64,000 bases of DNA from Gammaproteobacteria bacterium (GCA_013288815.1 JABDBD010000008.1:1-64000), one strand, 5' to 3'. Counted from the first letter of the stretch, positions 18,394 through 27,350 are shown. Notes: a model not told the origin generated them from the letters alone. Numbers and translations: made by a program.

Positions 18394-19449
18394 ATGTCAG
18401 ACTCTACAACTCTATGTTATGAATGGAAAGAAGATTTAGAATCACAAAAATGGGATACTATATTGGCGTCTTTGTGTGGACATCCTTTGCAGTCAGCGAA
18501 GTGGGGTGATGCAAAAATGTTGTCTAATGGTACAAAGGATAAACGTTGGGCAGTTTTTAAGGATGGGAAACCCATTTATCTCATAAGATTTGAGGAGAGG
18601 TATCTTTTAAAATATATTAAAATTGCCTGGGTTCCTCGAGGATTTTCTGAGCTGAATGAAAACGAAGAATTGATAATACATAATGAATTTTTGAAGAGAT
18701 TAAAACAGAATTTTTTCTCTTTATGTATAATGAGTCCGTACAAACATACTACGGTAAAAAAAGTCAATCATTTTACTCAGTACACGATATGGTTAGATTT
18801 GAAATTAGGAACCGAAAAATTATGGGCTAATCTTCACACTAATTTTCGGCGTCATGTAAGGAATGCAAGGAGAAATGAAGTTCTCGTAGAGGAAACCATA
18901 GACCCGCATGATATTCATGCATTTTATAAACTATGTACCTTAACCAGCTTACAAAAAAAATTCAGTTTGCATACTTCCGAAATAAGCGTAAATTATTTGA
19001 TATCAAAGATCAACAGTGAATCAGTGAGCTCACATCTTTTTGTTGCTCGTTATCAGGGTAAATTGTGTGGTGGGCTATTTGTGATTCGGTGTGGTGAAAG
19101 TGTGCATAACTGGTTAGCTGCAGTCGATCGTGATTATTCTAAGCTGAGTATAGGAGAGATTTTGCATTGGGAAGTAGCCGAATGGGCTGTAGATCAAAAA
19201 TGTAAGCTCTATGATTTAGAAGGAATATCCGATTTAAATAGTAGTACTGATAGATTCAAAAAGAAACTAGGCGGCACTGTTATAACTTTCCCTGGCGAAC
19301 AACTATATCCATTGCATATGAGCACTAGAATTTTCTTACCTTTCATGAAATTTTATTTAAAATTACAGGTTAAAATTAGGATATTTAAATATTATTTTTT
19401 AGGGTATCTGAGAAGAATTAAATATTTTAAAACTTCTCATAGCAATTAG
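18394..19449 (+). CDS. FemAB-like GNAT-fold acyl/aminoacyl transferase
   Basis: A 351-residue soluble protein of the FemAB/peptidoglycan-bridge-like GNAT class. Supporting segments are HPLQSAKWGDAKM near the N-terminus, ANLHTNFRRHVRNARRNEV in the middle and KLYDLEGISDLNSSTDRFKKKLGG near the C-terminus, which is the conserved end of this family. Members attach amino acids or other acyl groups to lipid-linked glycans or peptidoglycan precursors; homologues are common in exopolysaccharide clusters. Here it could add an aminoacyl or acyl substituent to the repeat unit, which is inferred. It ends in a four-base convergent overlap with the CapD/WbpM-like gene. Confidence 0.8.
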   Translation: MSDSTTLCYEWKEDLESQKWDTILASLCGHPLQSAKWGDAKMLSNGTKDKRWAVFKDGKPIYLIRFEERYLLKYIKIAWVPRGFSELNENEELIIHNEFLKRLKQNFFSLCIMSPYKHTTVKKVNHFTQYTIWLDLKLGTEKLWANLHTNFRRHVRNARRNEVLVEETIDPHDIHAFYKLCTLTSLQKKFSLHTSEISVNYLISKINSESVSSHLFVARYQGKLCGGLFVIRCGESVHNWLAAVDRDYSKLSIGEILHWEVAEWAVDQKCKLYDLEGISDLNSSTDRFKKKLGGTVITFPGEQLYPLHMSTRIFLPFMKFYLKLQVKIRIFKYYFLGYLRRIKYFKTSHSN

Positions 19450-21515
19450 CTTAATACATAGGAAGAGTTCATGTTCTCATGTTGATATTCGGGTACCAGT
19501 GACCATAGCAGTTTAGTCAGTTTATCTTTTTCAAGATGTGCTGTTTTGCAAAGTCTCTCACACTCTAAGATTAAAGCTGTAATTTCATCTATATTTCTAC
19601 GATTAGATTGCGCTCTCAATATTTTTTTGTGAGAAGTGGGTTGTAGAAATTCATTTTGATAGAAACATTCTTCATATAATTTCTCACCAGGTCTTAAGCC
19701 GGTATAAATTATTTTAATATCTTTATCAGCAACTTTTCCTGCTAATGTAATCATTTGTTCAGCTAGGTAACGAATTTTAATAGGATCTCCCATATCTAAG
19801 ACAAAGATCTCACCGCCTTGACCTTGAAATGCAGCTTGTAAGATTAATTGGGTGGCTTCAGGTATCGTCATGAAATACCGTGTAATGTCAGGATGTGTGA
19901 CTGTCAGGGGGCCACCTTCTTCTATTTGTTTTTTAAATAAGGGGATTACACTGCCTGCTGAATTTAAAACATTTCCAAATCTCACGGTTATAAAATTTGT
20001 TTGTGCATGATCATTTAAATTTTGACAAATGTATTCTGCTGCACGCTTGGTTGCGCCCATAATATTGGTTGGGTTGACTGCTTTATCTGTCGATATTAAA
20101 ACAAATGTTTCTACGCCAAAACTTGCGGCTTCTTGAGCCAAATTATAAGTACCAATGACATTATTATAAATCGCGGTTCTGACTTGGTTCTCTAACATGG
20201 GAACATGTTTGTATGCTGCTGCGTGGAATATGATTTCGGGTTTATAGGTTTCTAAAGTTAATTGAATGCCTTCTCTGTCGGTGACGTTAAGTAAAATAGG
20301 ATGAAAAGAACAATCTGAAAACTTATTCTTTAACTCCATTTCTATGCAATATAAATTATACTCATTGCTATCAACTACAATCAGACGAGAGATATTTCTC
20401 AAAGAAGCAATTTGTCTCGTTAATTCAGAGCCTATTGATCCACCGCCGCCGGTTATTAAAATTGTTTTATTGGCTAGGCTAGCTTTGATCGAATCCCAAT
20501 CGCAAGAGACCGGATAGCGTCCTAACAAATCTTCTAGTGAAATACTGCGAAGAATATTGATGCTCACATGACCGTTTGTTAAATCTTTGATTCCTGGCAG
20601 GGTATAACATTTTATTTTTGATTTTTCACAAACATTTAATACGGATCTCATGCTGGCTGATGATGCTGACGGAATGGCAATTAAAGCTAAATTAATATCG
20701 TACTTAGAAATTAATTTTGGAAGGGCTGAAATAGTACCAGCAACGCGTATTCCATGAATTTCTCTGCCTAGTTTAGATAAATCATCATCTACAAATACGA
20801 TAGGTTTATATAAGTAATAATTTCCATCTCTTAATAAGTCACGTACTAACCCTTCACCTGCATTTCCAGCGCCGATGATAATGACGCGATGGTAATCGCC
20901 ATAACGATGTTTGTAATTTTTTATAAAGCGTACAGAGAGACGTGCTGAACATAATAATAAAGCTAAAAAAGTACTATAGAGTAATGCAAGTACATAATGA
21001 GGAATGTAAATCTGTGAAGAAACAAAGGAAATACCAGAATGTGCATCAGAAAAATTTGAGATGAAATTTAAATTTTTGCTTCGCAAGACTAGCCAAATGA
21101 CAATTCCACCTAAAAGAGAAACACTTAGAATTTTTCGAAGATCTTGAATAGAAGCAAATCGCCAAAAACCGCGATATAATCCAAACAATCTAAATAGAAT
21201 TAACTGAATAGGTAAAATCCAGCTTAAATCAATAATGACAGACTTCCAATAAAACATAACCAGAAAAAAACTTTTATCTATTCTGTTATCAAAAGATAAA
21301 GAGATACTTGTCATGCTATCTATTAAAATCCAATAAGATAATACCCAAGCTATGATGACAGCTAAAAAGTCATAACTGGCTGCAATGATTCTTCCCTGCG
21401 TTCTTATGAAGGTAGCAAATTTTGATTTGGTAATTTGATAAAAAAAGAAAGACAAAAAATTCTGAAAAAAAATACCTGGATGCTTTGAAAATTTATTTTT
21501 TAAGTTCTCTAACAT
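19446..21515 (-). CDS. WbpM/CapD/PglF-type UDP-sugar 4,6-dehydratase, membrane-bound
   Basis: A 689-residue protein of the long membrane-bound dehydratase family. The N-terminal third has four to five membrane segments; a first Rossmann region starts with IIGAGNAGEGLVRD, and the catalytic SDR domain begins with TGGGGSIGSELTRQ. The active site STDKAVNPTNIMGATKRAAE has Met where most SDRs have the catalytic Tyr, which is normal for large WbpM-like enzymes. The product is a UDP-4-keto-6-deoxy-HexNAc, the precursor of FucNAc, QuiNAc or bacillosamine-type sugars. It is the last gene of an operon rfaH-like, SIS isomerase, dehydratase. Confidence 0.92.
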   Translation of the reverse strand: MLENLKNKFSKHPGIFFQNFLSFFFYQITKSKFATFIRTQGRIIAASYDFLAVIIAWVLSYWILIDSMTSISLSFDNRIDKSFFLVMFYWKSVIIDLSWILPIQLILFRLFGLYRGFWRFASIQDLRKILSVSLLGGIVIWLVLRSKNLNFISNFSDAHSGISFVSSQIYIPHYVLALLYSTFLALLLCSARLSVRFIKNYKHRYGDYHRVIIIGAGNAGEGLVRDLLRDGNYYLYKPIVFVDDDLSKLGREIHGIRVAGTISALPKLISKYDINLALIAIPSASSASMRSVLNVCEKSKIKCYTLPGIKDLTNGHVSINILRSISLEDLLGRYPVSCDWDSIKASLANKTILITGGGGSIGSELTRQIASLRNISRLIVVDSNEYNLYCIEMELKNKFSDCSFHPILLNVTDREGIQLTLETYKPEIIFHAAAYKHVPMLENQVRTAIYNNVIGTYNLAQEAASFGVETFVLISTDKAVNPTNIMGATKRAAEYICQNLNDHAQTNFITVRFGNVLNSAGSVIPLFKKQIEEGGPLTVTHPDITRYFMTIPEATQLILQAAFQGQGGEIFVLDMGDPIKIRYLAEQMITLAGKVADKDIKIIYTGLRPGEKLYEECFYQNEFLQPTSHKKILRAQSNRRNIDEITALILECERLCKTAHLEKDKLTKLLWSLVPEYQHENMNSSYVLS

Positions 21516-21558
21516 TAGCTGCGCATATCCTTACGTTGTCAGTTAATACTTTCTCAAG

Positions 21559-22173
21559 TTAGATAGAGCAAAGCGACTGCATGACAATGTGCCCAAAGGT
21601 GAAGTGGATATCTTCAGAAATTTGCATATCCATAATTGCTGCATGGACAGAATGTTGTGCGATGGATTTTAACTTACCACCATCAAAACCACATAAACCT
21701 ATCGTTGTGTTTCCCTGGCTATTGGCAAATGAAATTGCTCTTAAAACATTCTCAGAGTTCCCACTGCCAGAAATGCCAATAATTAAATCATTTGGTTCTA
21801 AGATATTTTTTAGTTGTTCGACAAAAATATCCTGATAGCTGATATCATTAGCGTATGCAGATAAAAGCCCCATGTTTTCGGTTAGACAACGTCCTTTAAA
21901 GGGTCTACCAGTTGCGAGCAAAACCATTTTATTCCAGTCGGTTATATAATGTTGGGCTGTTAGAGCGCTACCGCCATTTCCAAAGCAGATTATTTGGCGA
22001 CCTGCTAACCAAGTTTTTCTAATTAAATTAACCGCATGATCAATTTCTGTAAAATCCAGTTGTTCTAATGTATTGATGAGTTTTTGATAGTAACTTGAAG
22101 CGTTCGGTTTTGTACGATGGTGTGCGCATTGATCGGAATGTTGATGATTATCTGTGGTGACTATTGACTCCAT
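21559..22173 (-). CDS. SIS-domain sugar-phosphate isomerase (GmhA/DiaA-like)
   Basis: A 204-residue protein. The core is a SIS domain with CFGNGGSALTAQHYITDW and GISGSGNSENVLRAI, the phosphosugar-binding loops seen in sedoheptulose 7-phosphate isomerase GmhA. The C-terminal SEDIHFTFGHIV matches the conserved end of GmhA-like proteins, including an acidic/His pair. The N-terminus is unusual: DNHQHSDQCAHH is rich in His with one Cys and may bind metal. A role in making a heptose precursor for surface glycan is likely, but no other heptose gene is visible nearby, so the exact substrate stays open. It lies between the RfaH-like and dehydratase genes, in the same direction. Confidence 0.82.
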   Translation of the reverse strand: MESIVTTDNHQHSDQCAHHRTKPNASSYYQKLINTLEQLDFTEIDHAVNLIRKTWLAGRQIICFGNGGSALTAQHYITDWNKMVLLATGRPFKGRCLTENMGLLSAYANDISYQDIFVEQLKNILEPNDLIIGISGSGNSENVLRAISFANSQGNTTIGLCGFDGGKLKSIAQHSVHAAIMDMQISEDIHFTFGHIVMQSLCSI

Positions 22174-22188
22174 TTCTCTGTCCTTAGA

Positions 22189-22707
22189 TTAGTTTGCAAT
22201 TCTCACATCATTTATTGATAAATTAATGCCCTGAGTATGACCTTCAGCAATGGTAAGCAGCAAAATAATTCTTTTTTGACCGCAAGTCGCCTGAACAATT
22301 CCTTCGTAGTCCTTTAGAATGCCGCCGACAATCCGAACGTGATCGCCCATCTTGATAGATGGAGCTTTAGGTGGGGCCTGTGTTAGACGATTTGCTTCAT
22401 CTGCTTTGAGTGTTTCAATTAAGGATTCAGGTATGCGTGCCGGCAACATACCAAATCGCACTAACGTAACACATCCTCGCGTAGATCTAATCTTGCTCCA
22501 ATCTTCCATTTTTGAGTCTAAATGAATAAATATATATCGCGGAAACAATGGCTCAGTGATCATTTGGTAAATATTGCGTTTGTGTTTTAGTTGCGTGATT
22601 GTCGGAGAGTAAACGCTAAAACCTTGACGTTCTAGGTTGAGCTTTGCGGTATTTTCTTGATTTGGCTTCGTTAAAACTAAATACCAGCCTGTGTGTGTAT
22701 CCCTCAC
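22189..22707 (-). CDS. rfaH: RfaH-type transcription antiterminator (NusG paralogue)
   Basis: A 172-residue NusG-family protein. WYLVLTKPNQENTAKLNLERQ is followed by the NGN-domain core with PLFPRYIFIHLD, and a C-terminal KOW domain containing GDHVRIVGGILKDYEGIV. The signature fits RfaH better than NusG, because the N-terminal WYLVxTKP with a long linker is typical and the position at the head of surface-polysaccharide genes is characteristic. RfaH binds RNA polymerase paused at ops elements and lets it read through long envelope operons. The start is a GTG at 22707 with GGGGTG upstream. No perfect ops sequence (GGCGGTAGnnTG) was found by eye in the window. Confidence 0.85.
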   Translation of the reverse strand: MRDTHTGWYLVLTKPNQENTAKLNLERQGFSVYSPTITQLKHKRNIYQMITEPLFPRYIFIHLDSKMEDWSKIRSTRGCVTLVRFGMLPARIPESLIETLKADEANRLTQAPPKAPSIKMGDHVRIVGGILKDYEGIVQATCGQKRIILLLTIAEGHTQGINLSINDVRIAN

Positions 22708-22769
22708 GAATCACCCCGTCTTCACCTAAGTGAAAATTGTCCATTTCTGTTTTTTTAAATCTAAAAGCT

Positions 22770-22850
22770 GATTTTTGTGAATATTATCATTTAACGTGAG
22801 CTAAAGATAAGTTGTTTAGGTTTAATAATCAAGCCATCTAGCTAAAATTC
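22770..22850. repeat. Direct repeat copy 1 (upstream of rfaH)
   Basis: This block aligns without gaps to 27210-27290, exactly 4440 bp away, with about 13 differences over the 80 bases from 22771. Shared cores include TAAAGATAAGTTGTTT and CTAGCTAAAATTCTC. On the minus strand it lies just upstream of the rfaH-like gene, and both copies contain TTGATT, 17 bases, TATCTT, so the repeat may be the promoter region of the rfaH operon. That reading is weak. It sits just after the end of a minus-strand SGNH gene, as does copy 2. Confidence 0.8.
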
Positions 22851-22920
22851 TCAGAGTACAATCTGGGACTAAAGATTTAGCAAGCAGTTTATCGCTACCT
22901 AATTAAATGATGAAAAACAA

Positions 22921-24048
22921 TCACGTATTTTTAAGGTCAAATTTGTTATTAAATATTTTCCATACACCTTTTTCTTTCAAATGCATGTCATCAACGAAAT
23001 CGTCAGCTCGTAATCGTAATTGATCTGGATTATAAGAACCAATGATTTCTAAATGATATTTAGAAGCGATGCTTCTAAAATATAACTCGGAAAATGGTAT
23101 CATTTTGTAATTAGGATCGTTTTGAATTTCATAATACGCGGCTGGCTCATACGGGGGTAAATACAAAATTACATGAACATTTTTAGACAATAAGTAATGA
23201 ATAAAATCCTCAAAGAGCTTGGTATAATCTGGGTCAAGCTCTGTATAGCTATTGTTGTATCTAGTGTGAATGATAGATTTTCGTCCTAATACATCAGCCT
23301 CTTCGCGGGTGGTTAACTCTTTTTTCATGGAAAGTGTCCTTGATCCATCAGGATGCTCAATATCACAAGTAGGACAGTCATTAGGATTGGATGAGACAAG
23401 AATATCTTCTATTAATGAATGCGATTTAATTTGACGTGATTCATTCATTTTATTAAAGGAGGCTGTAAGGTAGTCAATAGATAACAGTTGAGTGTATTTG
23501 TTTACAGTTTCAGACCATTGTTCGTAAAACCTTGGAGGTGGTCTGTCATTTAAGAATAGCTTTTTGGCGGCCATATATTCGGGGAAAAAAACTTTCCATG
23601 CTTCTTTACCGTTATTTCTAGACAATATCCAAGTATCCAAACAAATCAAAACAGTTTTAGGTGGTCCCCATCCTCTCTTTTGAAAAAGATAGTAAATAGC
23701 AATATCGTCTTGTATTGTCGCTCCTAATGGTACCCAAGTATTGTAAAAACTTGGGGTATTAAATAAGTGATGGTTCATTAGCATGACACGGCTTGAGCCT
23801 ATGATAAGAAAATCAGGGCGAGCTTTGATCTTGGCTAGTATGATTTTTTTTAAGAGTCGTGCATTATAATTAAAGCGTATCATCACATCTTGGTTTGCTA
23901 GAAGATGATTTGCTAATTTTTCCTCGAATTTTTGTGAGCGAAAAAATTGATTACCTGGATCTATGTAATAATTAATAATCGATATGCTACTTAGGAAAAA
24001 TAGAATTAAACTAATTACCGCAATTAAAAAGTTTTTATAAAGGCTCAT
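22921..24048 (-). CDS. SGNH-like periplasmic acyltransferase partner, copy B (unpaired)
   Basis: A 375-residue protein with an N-terminal membrane segment (about residues 5-27) and a periplasmic SGNH-like domain. LIIGSSRVMLMNHHLF carries the block I serine and DDFVDDMHLKEKG the DxxH pair near the C-terminus. It aligns along its length with the products of 14618-15730 and 26011-27144, including QKRGWGPPKTVLICLDTWIL. Unlike those two it has no MBOAT gene in front of it and lies on the opposite strand, divergent from the second MBOAT-SGNH pair. It may share the MBOAT of that pair. A short frame upstream (24035-24223) overlaps its start but has no recognisable content. Confidence 0.78.
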   Translation of the reverse strand: MSLYKNFLIAVISLILFFLSSISIINYYIDPGNQFFRSQKFEEKLANHLLANQDVMIRFNYNARLLKKIILAKIKARPDFLIIGSSRVMLMNHHLFNTPSFYNTWVPLGATIQDDIAIYYLFQKRGWGPPKTVLICLDTWILSRNNGKEAWKVFFPEYMAAKKLFLNDRPPPRFYEQWSETVNKYTQLLSIDYLTASFNKMNESRQIKSHSLIEDILVSSNPNDCPTCDIEHPDGSRTLSMKKELTTREEADVLGRKSIIHTRYNNSYTELDPDYTKLFEDFIHYLLSKNVHVILYLPPYEPAAYYEIQNDPNYKMIPFSELYFRSIASKYHLEIIGSYNPDQLRLRADDFVDDMHLKEKGVWKIFNNKFDLKNT

Positions 24049-24454
24049 ATAGGTGCTTGATTAAAAAAAAATCGATAAACTTCAATGCTGGATCTTCCAT
24101 TTCATAAATTTTTACTGAAGATAAAAGCAAATAATACATCTTTAAAGCAGATTTACCTAATTTATAATTTGAGTTTTCATCAAGTGAAGTATTTGTACCG
24201 TTTTCCAAGAATGATATTATCAAGCAATTTAATACATAAATATTTTATAACGTTCTGTGATTCTGGTAGTCTTAGTGCGAAAATAGTGAGGTAGATGATT
24301 GGGCTGTCGGCGTTTTTTGCACCTTTATTTGCTATTTGAGAATCTATTCACTGTATTTATGCATGGCACACTGAGATAATAAGAGGCCATCGTAATCTTC
24401 AATGCTGCTAAAGCGGATAATTTTAAATAATTTATAACAAGGATCAGTAAAGGA
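24049..24454. other. 406-bp divergent intergenic region
   Basis: This lies between the minus-strand SGNH gene and the plus-strand MBOAT gene. It contains a weak minus-strand frame (24035-24223, 62 codons, product ending in FIDFFLIKHLYEPL) that overlaps the SGNH start by 14 bases. Its composition does not look like MBOAT, so it is not a simple remnant of a lost partner, and I do not call it a gene. No clear terminator or palindrome was seen. Promoters for both flanking genes must lie here, but none stands out from the AT-rich background. Confidence 0.5.
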
Positions 24455-26002
24455 ATGTTATTTAATAGTTATGGCTTCATCTTCTTTTTCTTACCTATTA
24501 CATTGTTTTTGTTTTTCTTTACAGCAAAGTATAGTCGTCAAGTTGCTTTAGGCATTTTATTTTTAGCATCAATGGTTTTTTATGGTTGGTGTAATTATCA
24601 TTATGCATTGCTTCTCTTGTTTTCAATCATAGTTAACTTTTATATCGGAAAATATATCATTGATGCTCACCGAAAAAGAGTGGCGCAACATATTTTATTG
24701 GGCGGTATTATCTTTAATTTAGGATTGCTAGGCTATTTCAAGTATACTGATTTCTTTATCGAAAATATGAATCTTGCCTTCCATATGCGTCTGCATCTAT
24801 TAAATATAATTTTACCGATAGGGATCTCATTTTTTACGTTTACACAGATTGCTTTTTTAGTGGATAGCTATCGTGGGTTAGTACAGAAATACCCTTTTTT
24901 AAATTATGCATTATTTGTAACATACTTTCCACATTTGATTGCGGGTCCCATCATTCACCATAAAGAAGTGATGCCTCAGTTTAATAAAAATAGAACTTTT
25001 CAGTTTAACTATCGTAATTTTGTATTGGGGTTAACGTTGTTTTCTATAGGGTTGTTTAAAAAATCAATTTTAGCTGATAATTTGTCATCGTATGTTGGTC
25101 CCATCTTTGATGCTCATGGAGTATATATATCATGGATTGACGCGTGGACAGCGGCATTATCCTATACGCTAGAATTATATTTTGATTTTTCTGGTTATTC
25201 AGATATGGCTATCGGCTTATCTTTATTCGTTGGTGTTAAATTACCAGTTAACTTTTACTCGCCTTATAAGTCAGTAAGTATCATCGAGTTCTGGCGTAGA
25301 TGGAATATGACCTTGTCGCGTTTTTTACGTGACTATCTGTACATTTCTCTCGGTGGAAATCGAAAAGGATCAATAAGGCGTTATGTCAATCTTCTAGCTA
25401 CTATGGTGTTGGGTGGGTTATGGCACGGTGCAAGTTGGACGTTTGTTTTGTGGGGCTCCTTGCATGGGTTCTACTTATGCATTAATCATGGATGGTCTGC
25501 TTTAAAGCGCTATGTTGGAATTTATTCTAGCGGTGGTATTTTAGTAACTACGTTATCACGATTAATGACATTTATGGCCGTATTAATAGCTTGGGTTTTT
25601 TTTCGAGCTCCTGATGTATCTAAAGCATGCGCAATACTACATGCTATGTTCTTCGAAAAAATAATGTTACCGACATATTGGCACTTACCAATAAGTGTAA
25701 GTCTTTTGCTTCAACAATTACATGTTGGTTTTTCAACAGACTCAGTATTAGTTTCTCATGACGCAATAATGTTATTTTTATTATCATCAATCATTATTTG
25801 GTTCTTGCCAAACTCGTATCAGTTGTTAAAAAGATATAAACCTGCTTTGTTGTGGGGTCACGAGTTTTCTACACATACAAGTAAAAAAAGAGCTTTAGTA
25901 TGGAGGCCATCATTAGTATGGAATTTTTTTATATCATTTCTATTTGTTTTTGGAGTTATAAATATACAAGCATCTAGCGTTTTTCTTTATTTCCGATTTT
26001 GA
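24455..26002 (+). CDS. MBOAT O-acyltransferase (AlgI/PatA-like), copy B
   Basis: A 515-residue polytopic membrane protein, paralogous to the one at 13121-14614. Shared landmarks are the N-terminus MLFNSYGFIFFFLP, the FDFSGYSDMAIGLSL segment, IIEFWRRWNMTLSRFL and GGLWHGASWTFVLWG; the catalytic His is again residue 324. It differs mainly by extra residues in the C-terminal third. It would channel acyl groups to the periplasmic side for transfer by an SGNH partner. An AAGGA lies close to the ATG (24439-24443 and again directly before it). The stop is followed after 8 bp by the likely ATG of the SGNH partner. Confidence 0.92.
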   Translation: MLFNSYGFIFFFLPITLFLFFFTAKYSRQVALGILFLASMVFYGWCNYHYALLLLFSIIVNFYIGKYIIDAHRKRVAQHILLGGIIFNLGLLGYFKYTDFFIENMNLAFHMRLHLLNIILPIGISFFTFTQIAFLVDSYRGLVQKYPFLNYALFVTYFPHLIAGPIIHHKEVMPQFNKNRTFQFNYRNFVLGLTLFSIGLFKKSILADNLSSYVGPIFDAHGVYISWIDAWTAALSYTLELYFDFSGYSDMAIGLSLFVGVKLPVNFYSPYKSVSIIEFWRRWNMTLSRFLRDYLYISLGGNRKGSIRRYVNLLATMVLGGLWHGASWTFVLWGSLHGFYLCINHGWSALKRYVGIYSSGGILVTTLSRLMTFMAVLIAWVFFRAPDVSKACAILHAMFFEKIMLPTYWHLPISVSLLLQQLHVGFSTDSVLVSHDAIMLFLLSSIIIWFLPNSYQLLKRYKPALLWGHEFSTHTSKKRALVWRPSLVWNFFISFLFVFGVINIQASSVFLYFRF

Positions 26003-26010
26003 GAGTTACT

Positions 26011-27144
26011 ATGATCATTTATAAAAAATCATTTATGACGATTATTAGTCTCACTTTGCTATCTATATTATCTATATTGGCAATTAATTATTACATAGAT
26101 CCAGCAAATCAGTTTTTTTTGGCGCGATCGTTTGATGAAAACATCGCCAACATACTATTAGATAATAAAGTTGTAATGTTGCGTTCTAACTATAACGAGA
26201 GATTATTTAAAAAAGTTATGTTGGCAAAATTGTCTGCTCGTCCCGATGTGCTCGTGCTGGGGTCGAGTCATGTTATGTCAATTGATCATGATTTATTAAA
26301 CACTAAAAGCTTATTCAATGCATACGTAACTAATCCTGCTGCTACACTAGAAGATGATATTGCACTTTATTATCTTTATCAAAAGAGAGGCTGGAAACCA
26401 AAAACGGTTATCATAGGGTTGGATAGCTGGATATTAGATAAAAAACTTGGTTGGGAAGGATGGAAAGCATTGCTACCGGAGTATTTTGCAGGAAAAAGAC
26501 TATTCATGAAAGGAGAGGAAGCATCAAGTTATTACGGAAACATCCGTAGCACTTTTGAAAAATACTCGCAGCTTTTATCTTTCGATTATCTTAAAGCATC
26601 GGTGCAACATAAGCCTTTATACTTATATGTGGATGAGAAAAAGCATGATAGATCGATGGCTGCAGATGTGCTTATTTCGTCTAATAGTAATGAGTGTCCT
26701 ACATGTGCCATGATATATCCTGATGGATCTAGAATGCCAGCACAGATATATGCGTCACGTTCTGCTGAGGAGGTTGAGGAATTAAGCAGAAAAGCAATTA
26801 AACATTTGGATCATGATAATAGTTATACCGAACTTGATCCTGTGTATATGAATATATTTGAGAGCTTTATAAGTTATTTATTAGCGCAACATGTTAATGT
26901 GATTTTCTATTTGCCTCCATATGCTCCCCCAGCTTATGATGAAATGGAAAAAGATAAAAATTATAAAATCATGAGAGTTTCTGAAGAATATTTTCGATCG
27001 ATTGCACTAAAGTATCATTTGATAACAATAGGTTCTTATAATCCTCGACTATTAGGATTAGAAACAAATAATTTTTATGACCCTACTCATCTAAAGAAAG
27101 AAGGGTTTAATATTGTTTTTCATCAGTCATCTCCAATGTTATAG
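26011..27144 (+). CDS. SGNH-like periplasmic acyltransferase partner of MBOAT, copy C
   Basis: A 377-residue protein with an N-terminal membrane segment and periplasmic SGNH-like domain. VLGSSHVMSIDHDLL carries the putative nucleophile and FYDPTHLKKEG the DxxH pair. I chose the ATG at 26011 over the TTG at 25999 because the resulting N-terminus (MIIYKKSFMT) matches the other copies (MSLYKNFLIA, MNKIYYKN) and a GAGAG lies five bases upstream. It is closest to the minus-strand copy at 22921-24048; both carry SNxNxCPTC followed by PDGSR in the middle of the protein, a segment absent in that form from copy A. It pairs with the MBOAT gene directly upstream. Confidence 0.82.
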   Translation: MIIYKKSFMTIISLTLLSILSILAINYYIDPANQFFLARSFDENIANILLDNKVVMLRSNYNERLFKKVMLAKLSARPDVLVLGSSHVMSIDHDLLNTKSLFNAYVTNPAATLEDDIALYYLYQKRGWKPKTVIIGLDSWILDKKLGWEGWKALLPEYFAGKRLFMKGEEASSYYGNIRSTFEKYSQLLSFDYLKASVQHKPLYLYVDEKKHDRSMAADVLISSNSNECPTCAMIYPDGSRMPAQIYASRSAEEVEELSRKAIKHLDHDNSYTELDPVYMNIFESFISYLLAQHVNVIFYLPPYAPPAYDEMEKDKNYKIMRVSEEYFRSIALKYHLITIGSYNPRLLGLETNNFYDPTHLKKEGFNIVFHQSSPML

Positions 27145-27209
27145 AGAATATTCGGTCGTGCTGAGGAATATTTTTTAGTTTCTGATGTCTGTAGCTGTGT
27201 CTACATATT

Positions 27210-27290
27210 GATTTTTGTAAATATTATAATTTAATGTGATGTAAAGATAAGTTGTTTGAGACCAATAATCAAGTTAACTAGCTAAAATTC
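27210..27290. repeat. Direct repeat copy 2
   Basis: This is the second copy of the block at 22770-22850, at a distance of exactly 4440 bp and about 84 percent identical by hand count over 80 bases. It contains the same TTGATT, 17 bases, TATCTT arrangement on the minus strand and in addition a perfect TATAAT, but no gene follows it in that direction. It lies between the end of the SGNH gene (27144) and the SGNH remnant at 27311-27350, the same order as around copy 1. Confidence 0.8.
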
Positions 27291-27310
27291 TCGTTGCGCA
27301 ATTCTAGTGT

Positions 27311-27350
27311 AAAACATTATCCACATGCTTTATTCTTCAAATGTGCCTCA
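27311..27350 (-). pseudogene. Decayed 3' end of a fourth SGNH partner gene
   Basis: Read on the minus strand, this stretch gives EAHLKNK and, after a one-base shift, MWIMF. The intact copy at 22921-24048 has DMHLKEKGVWKIF at its C-terminus, so the fragment corresponds to the DxxH block and tail of that family. Together with the adjacent direct repeat it marks the edge of a duplicated segment. Nothing recognisable of the gene remains upstream on the minus strand before the next gene starts at 27409. Confidence 0.55.

Noticed and set aside
22708-22920. Possible ops/JUMPstart element near rfaH
   Set aside because: I looked for GGCGGTAG-like sequences and found none; the repeat there has a different sequence.
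24035-24223. 62-codon minus-strand frame upstream of the SGNH copy B gene
   Set aside because: There is no recognisable domain and no clear ribosome site; it overlaps the next start and does not resemble the MBOAT protein expected there, so it is treated as chance or a relic.
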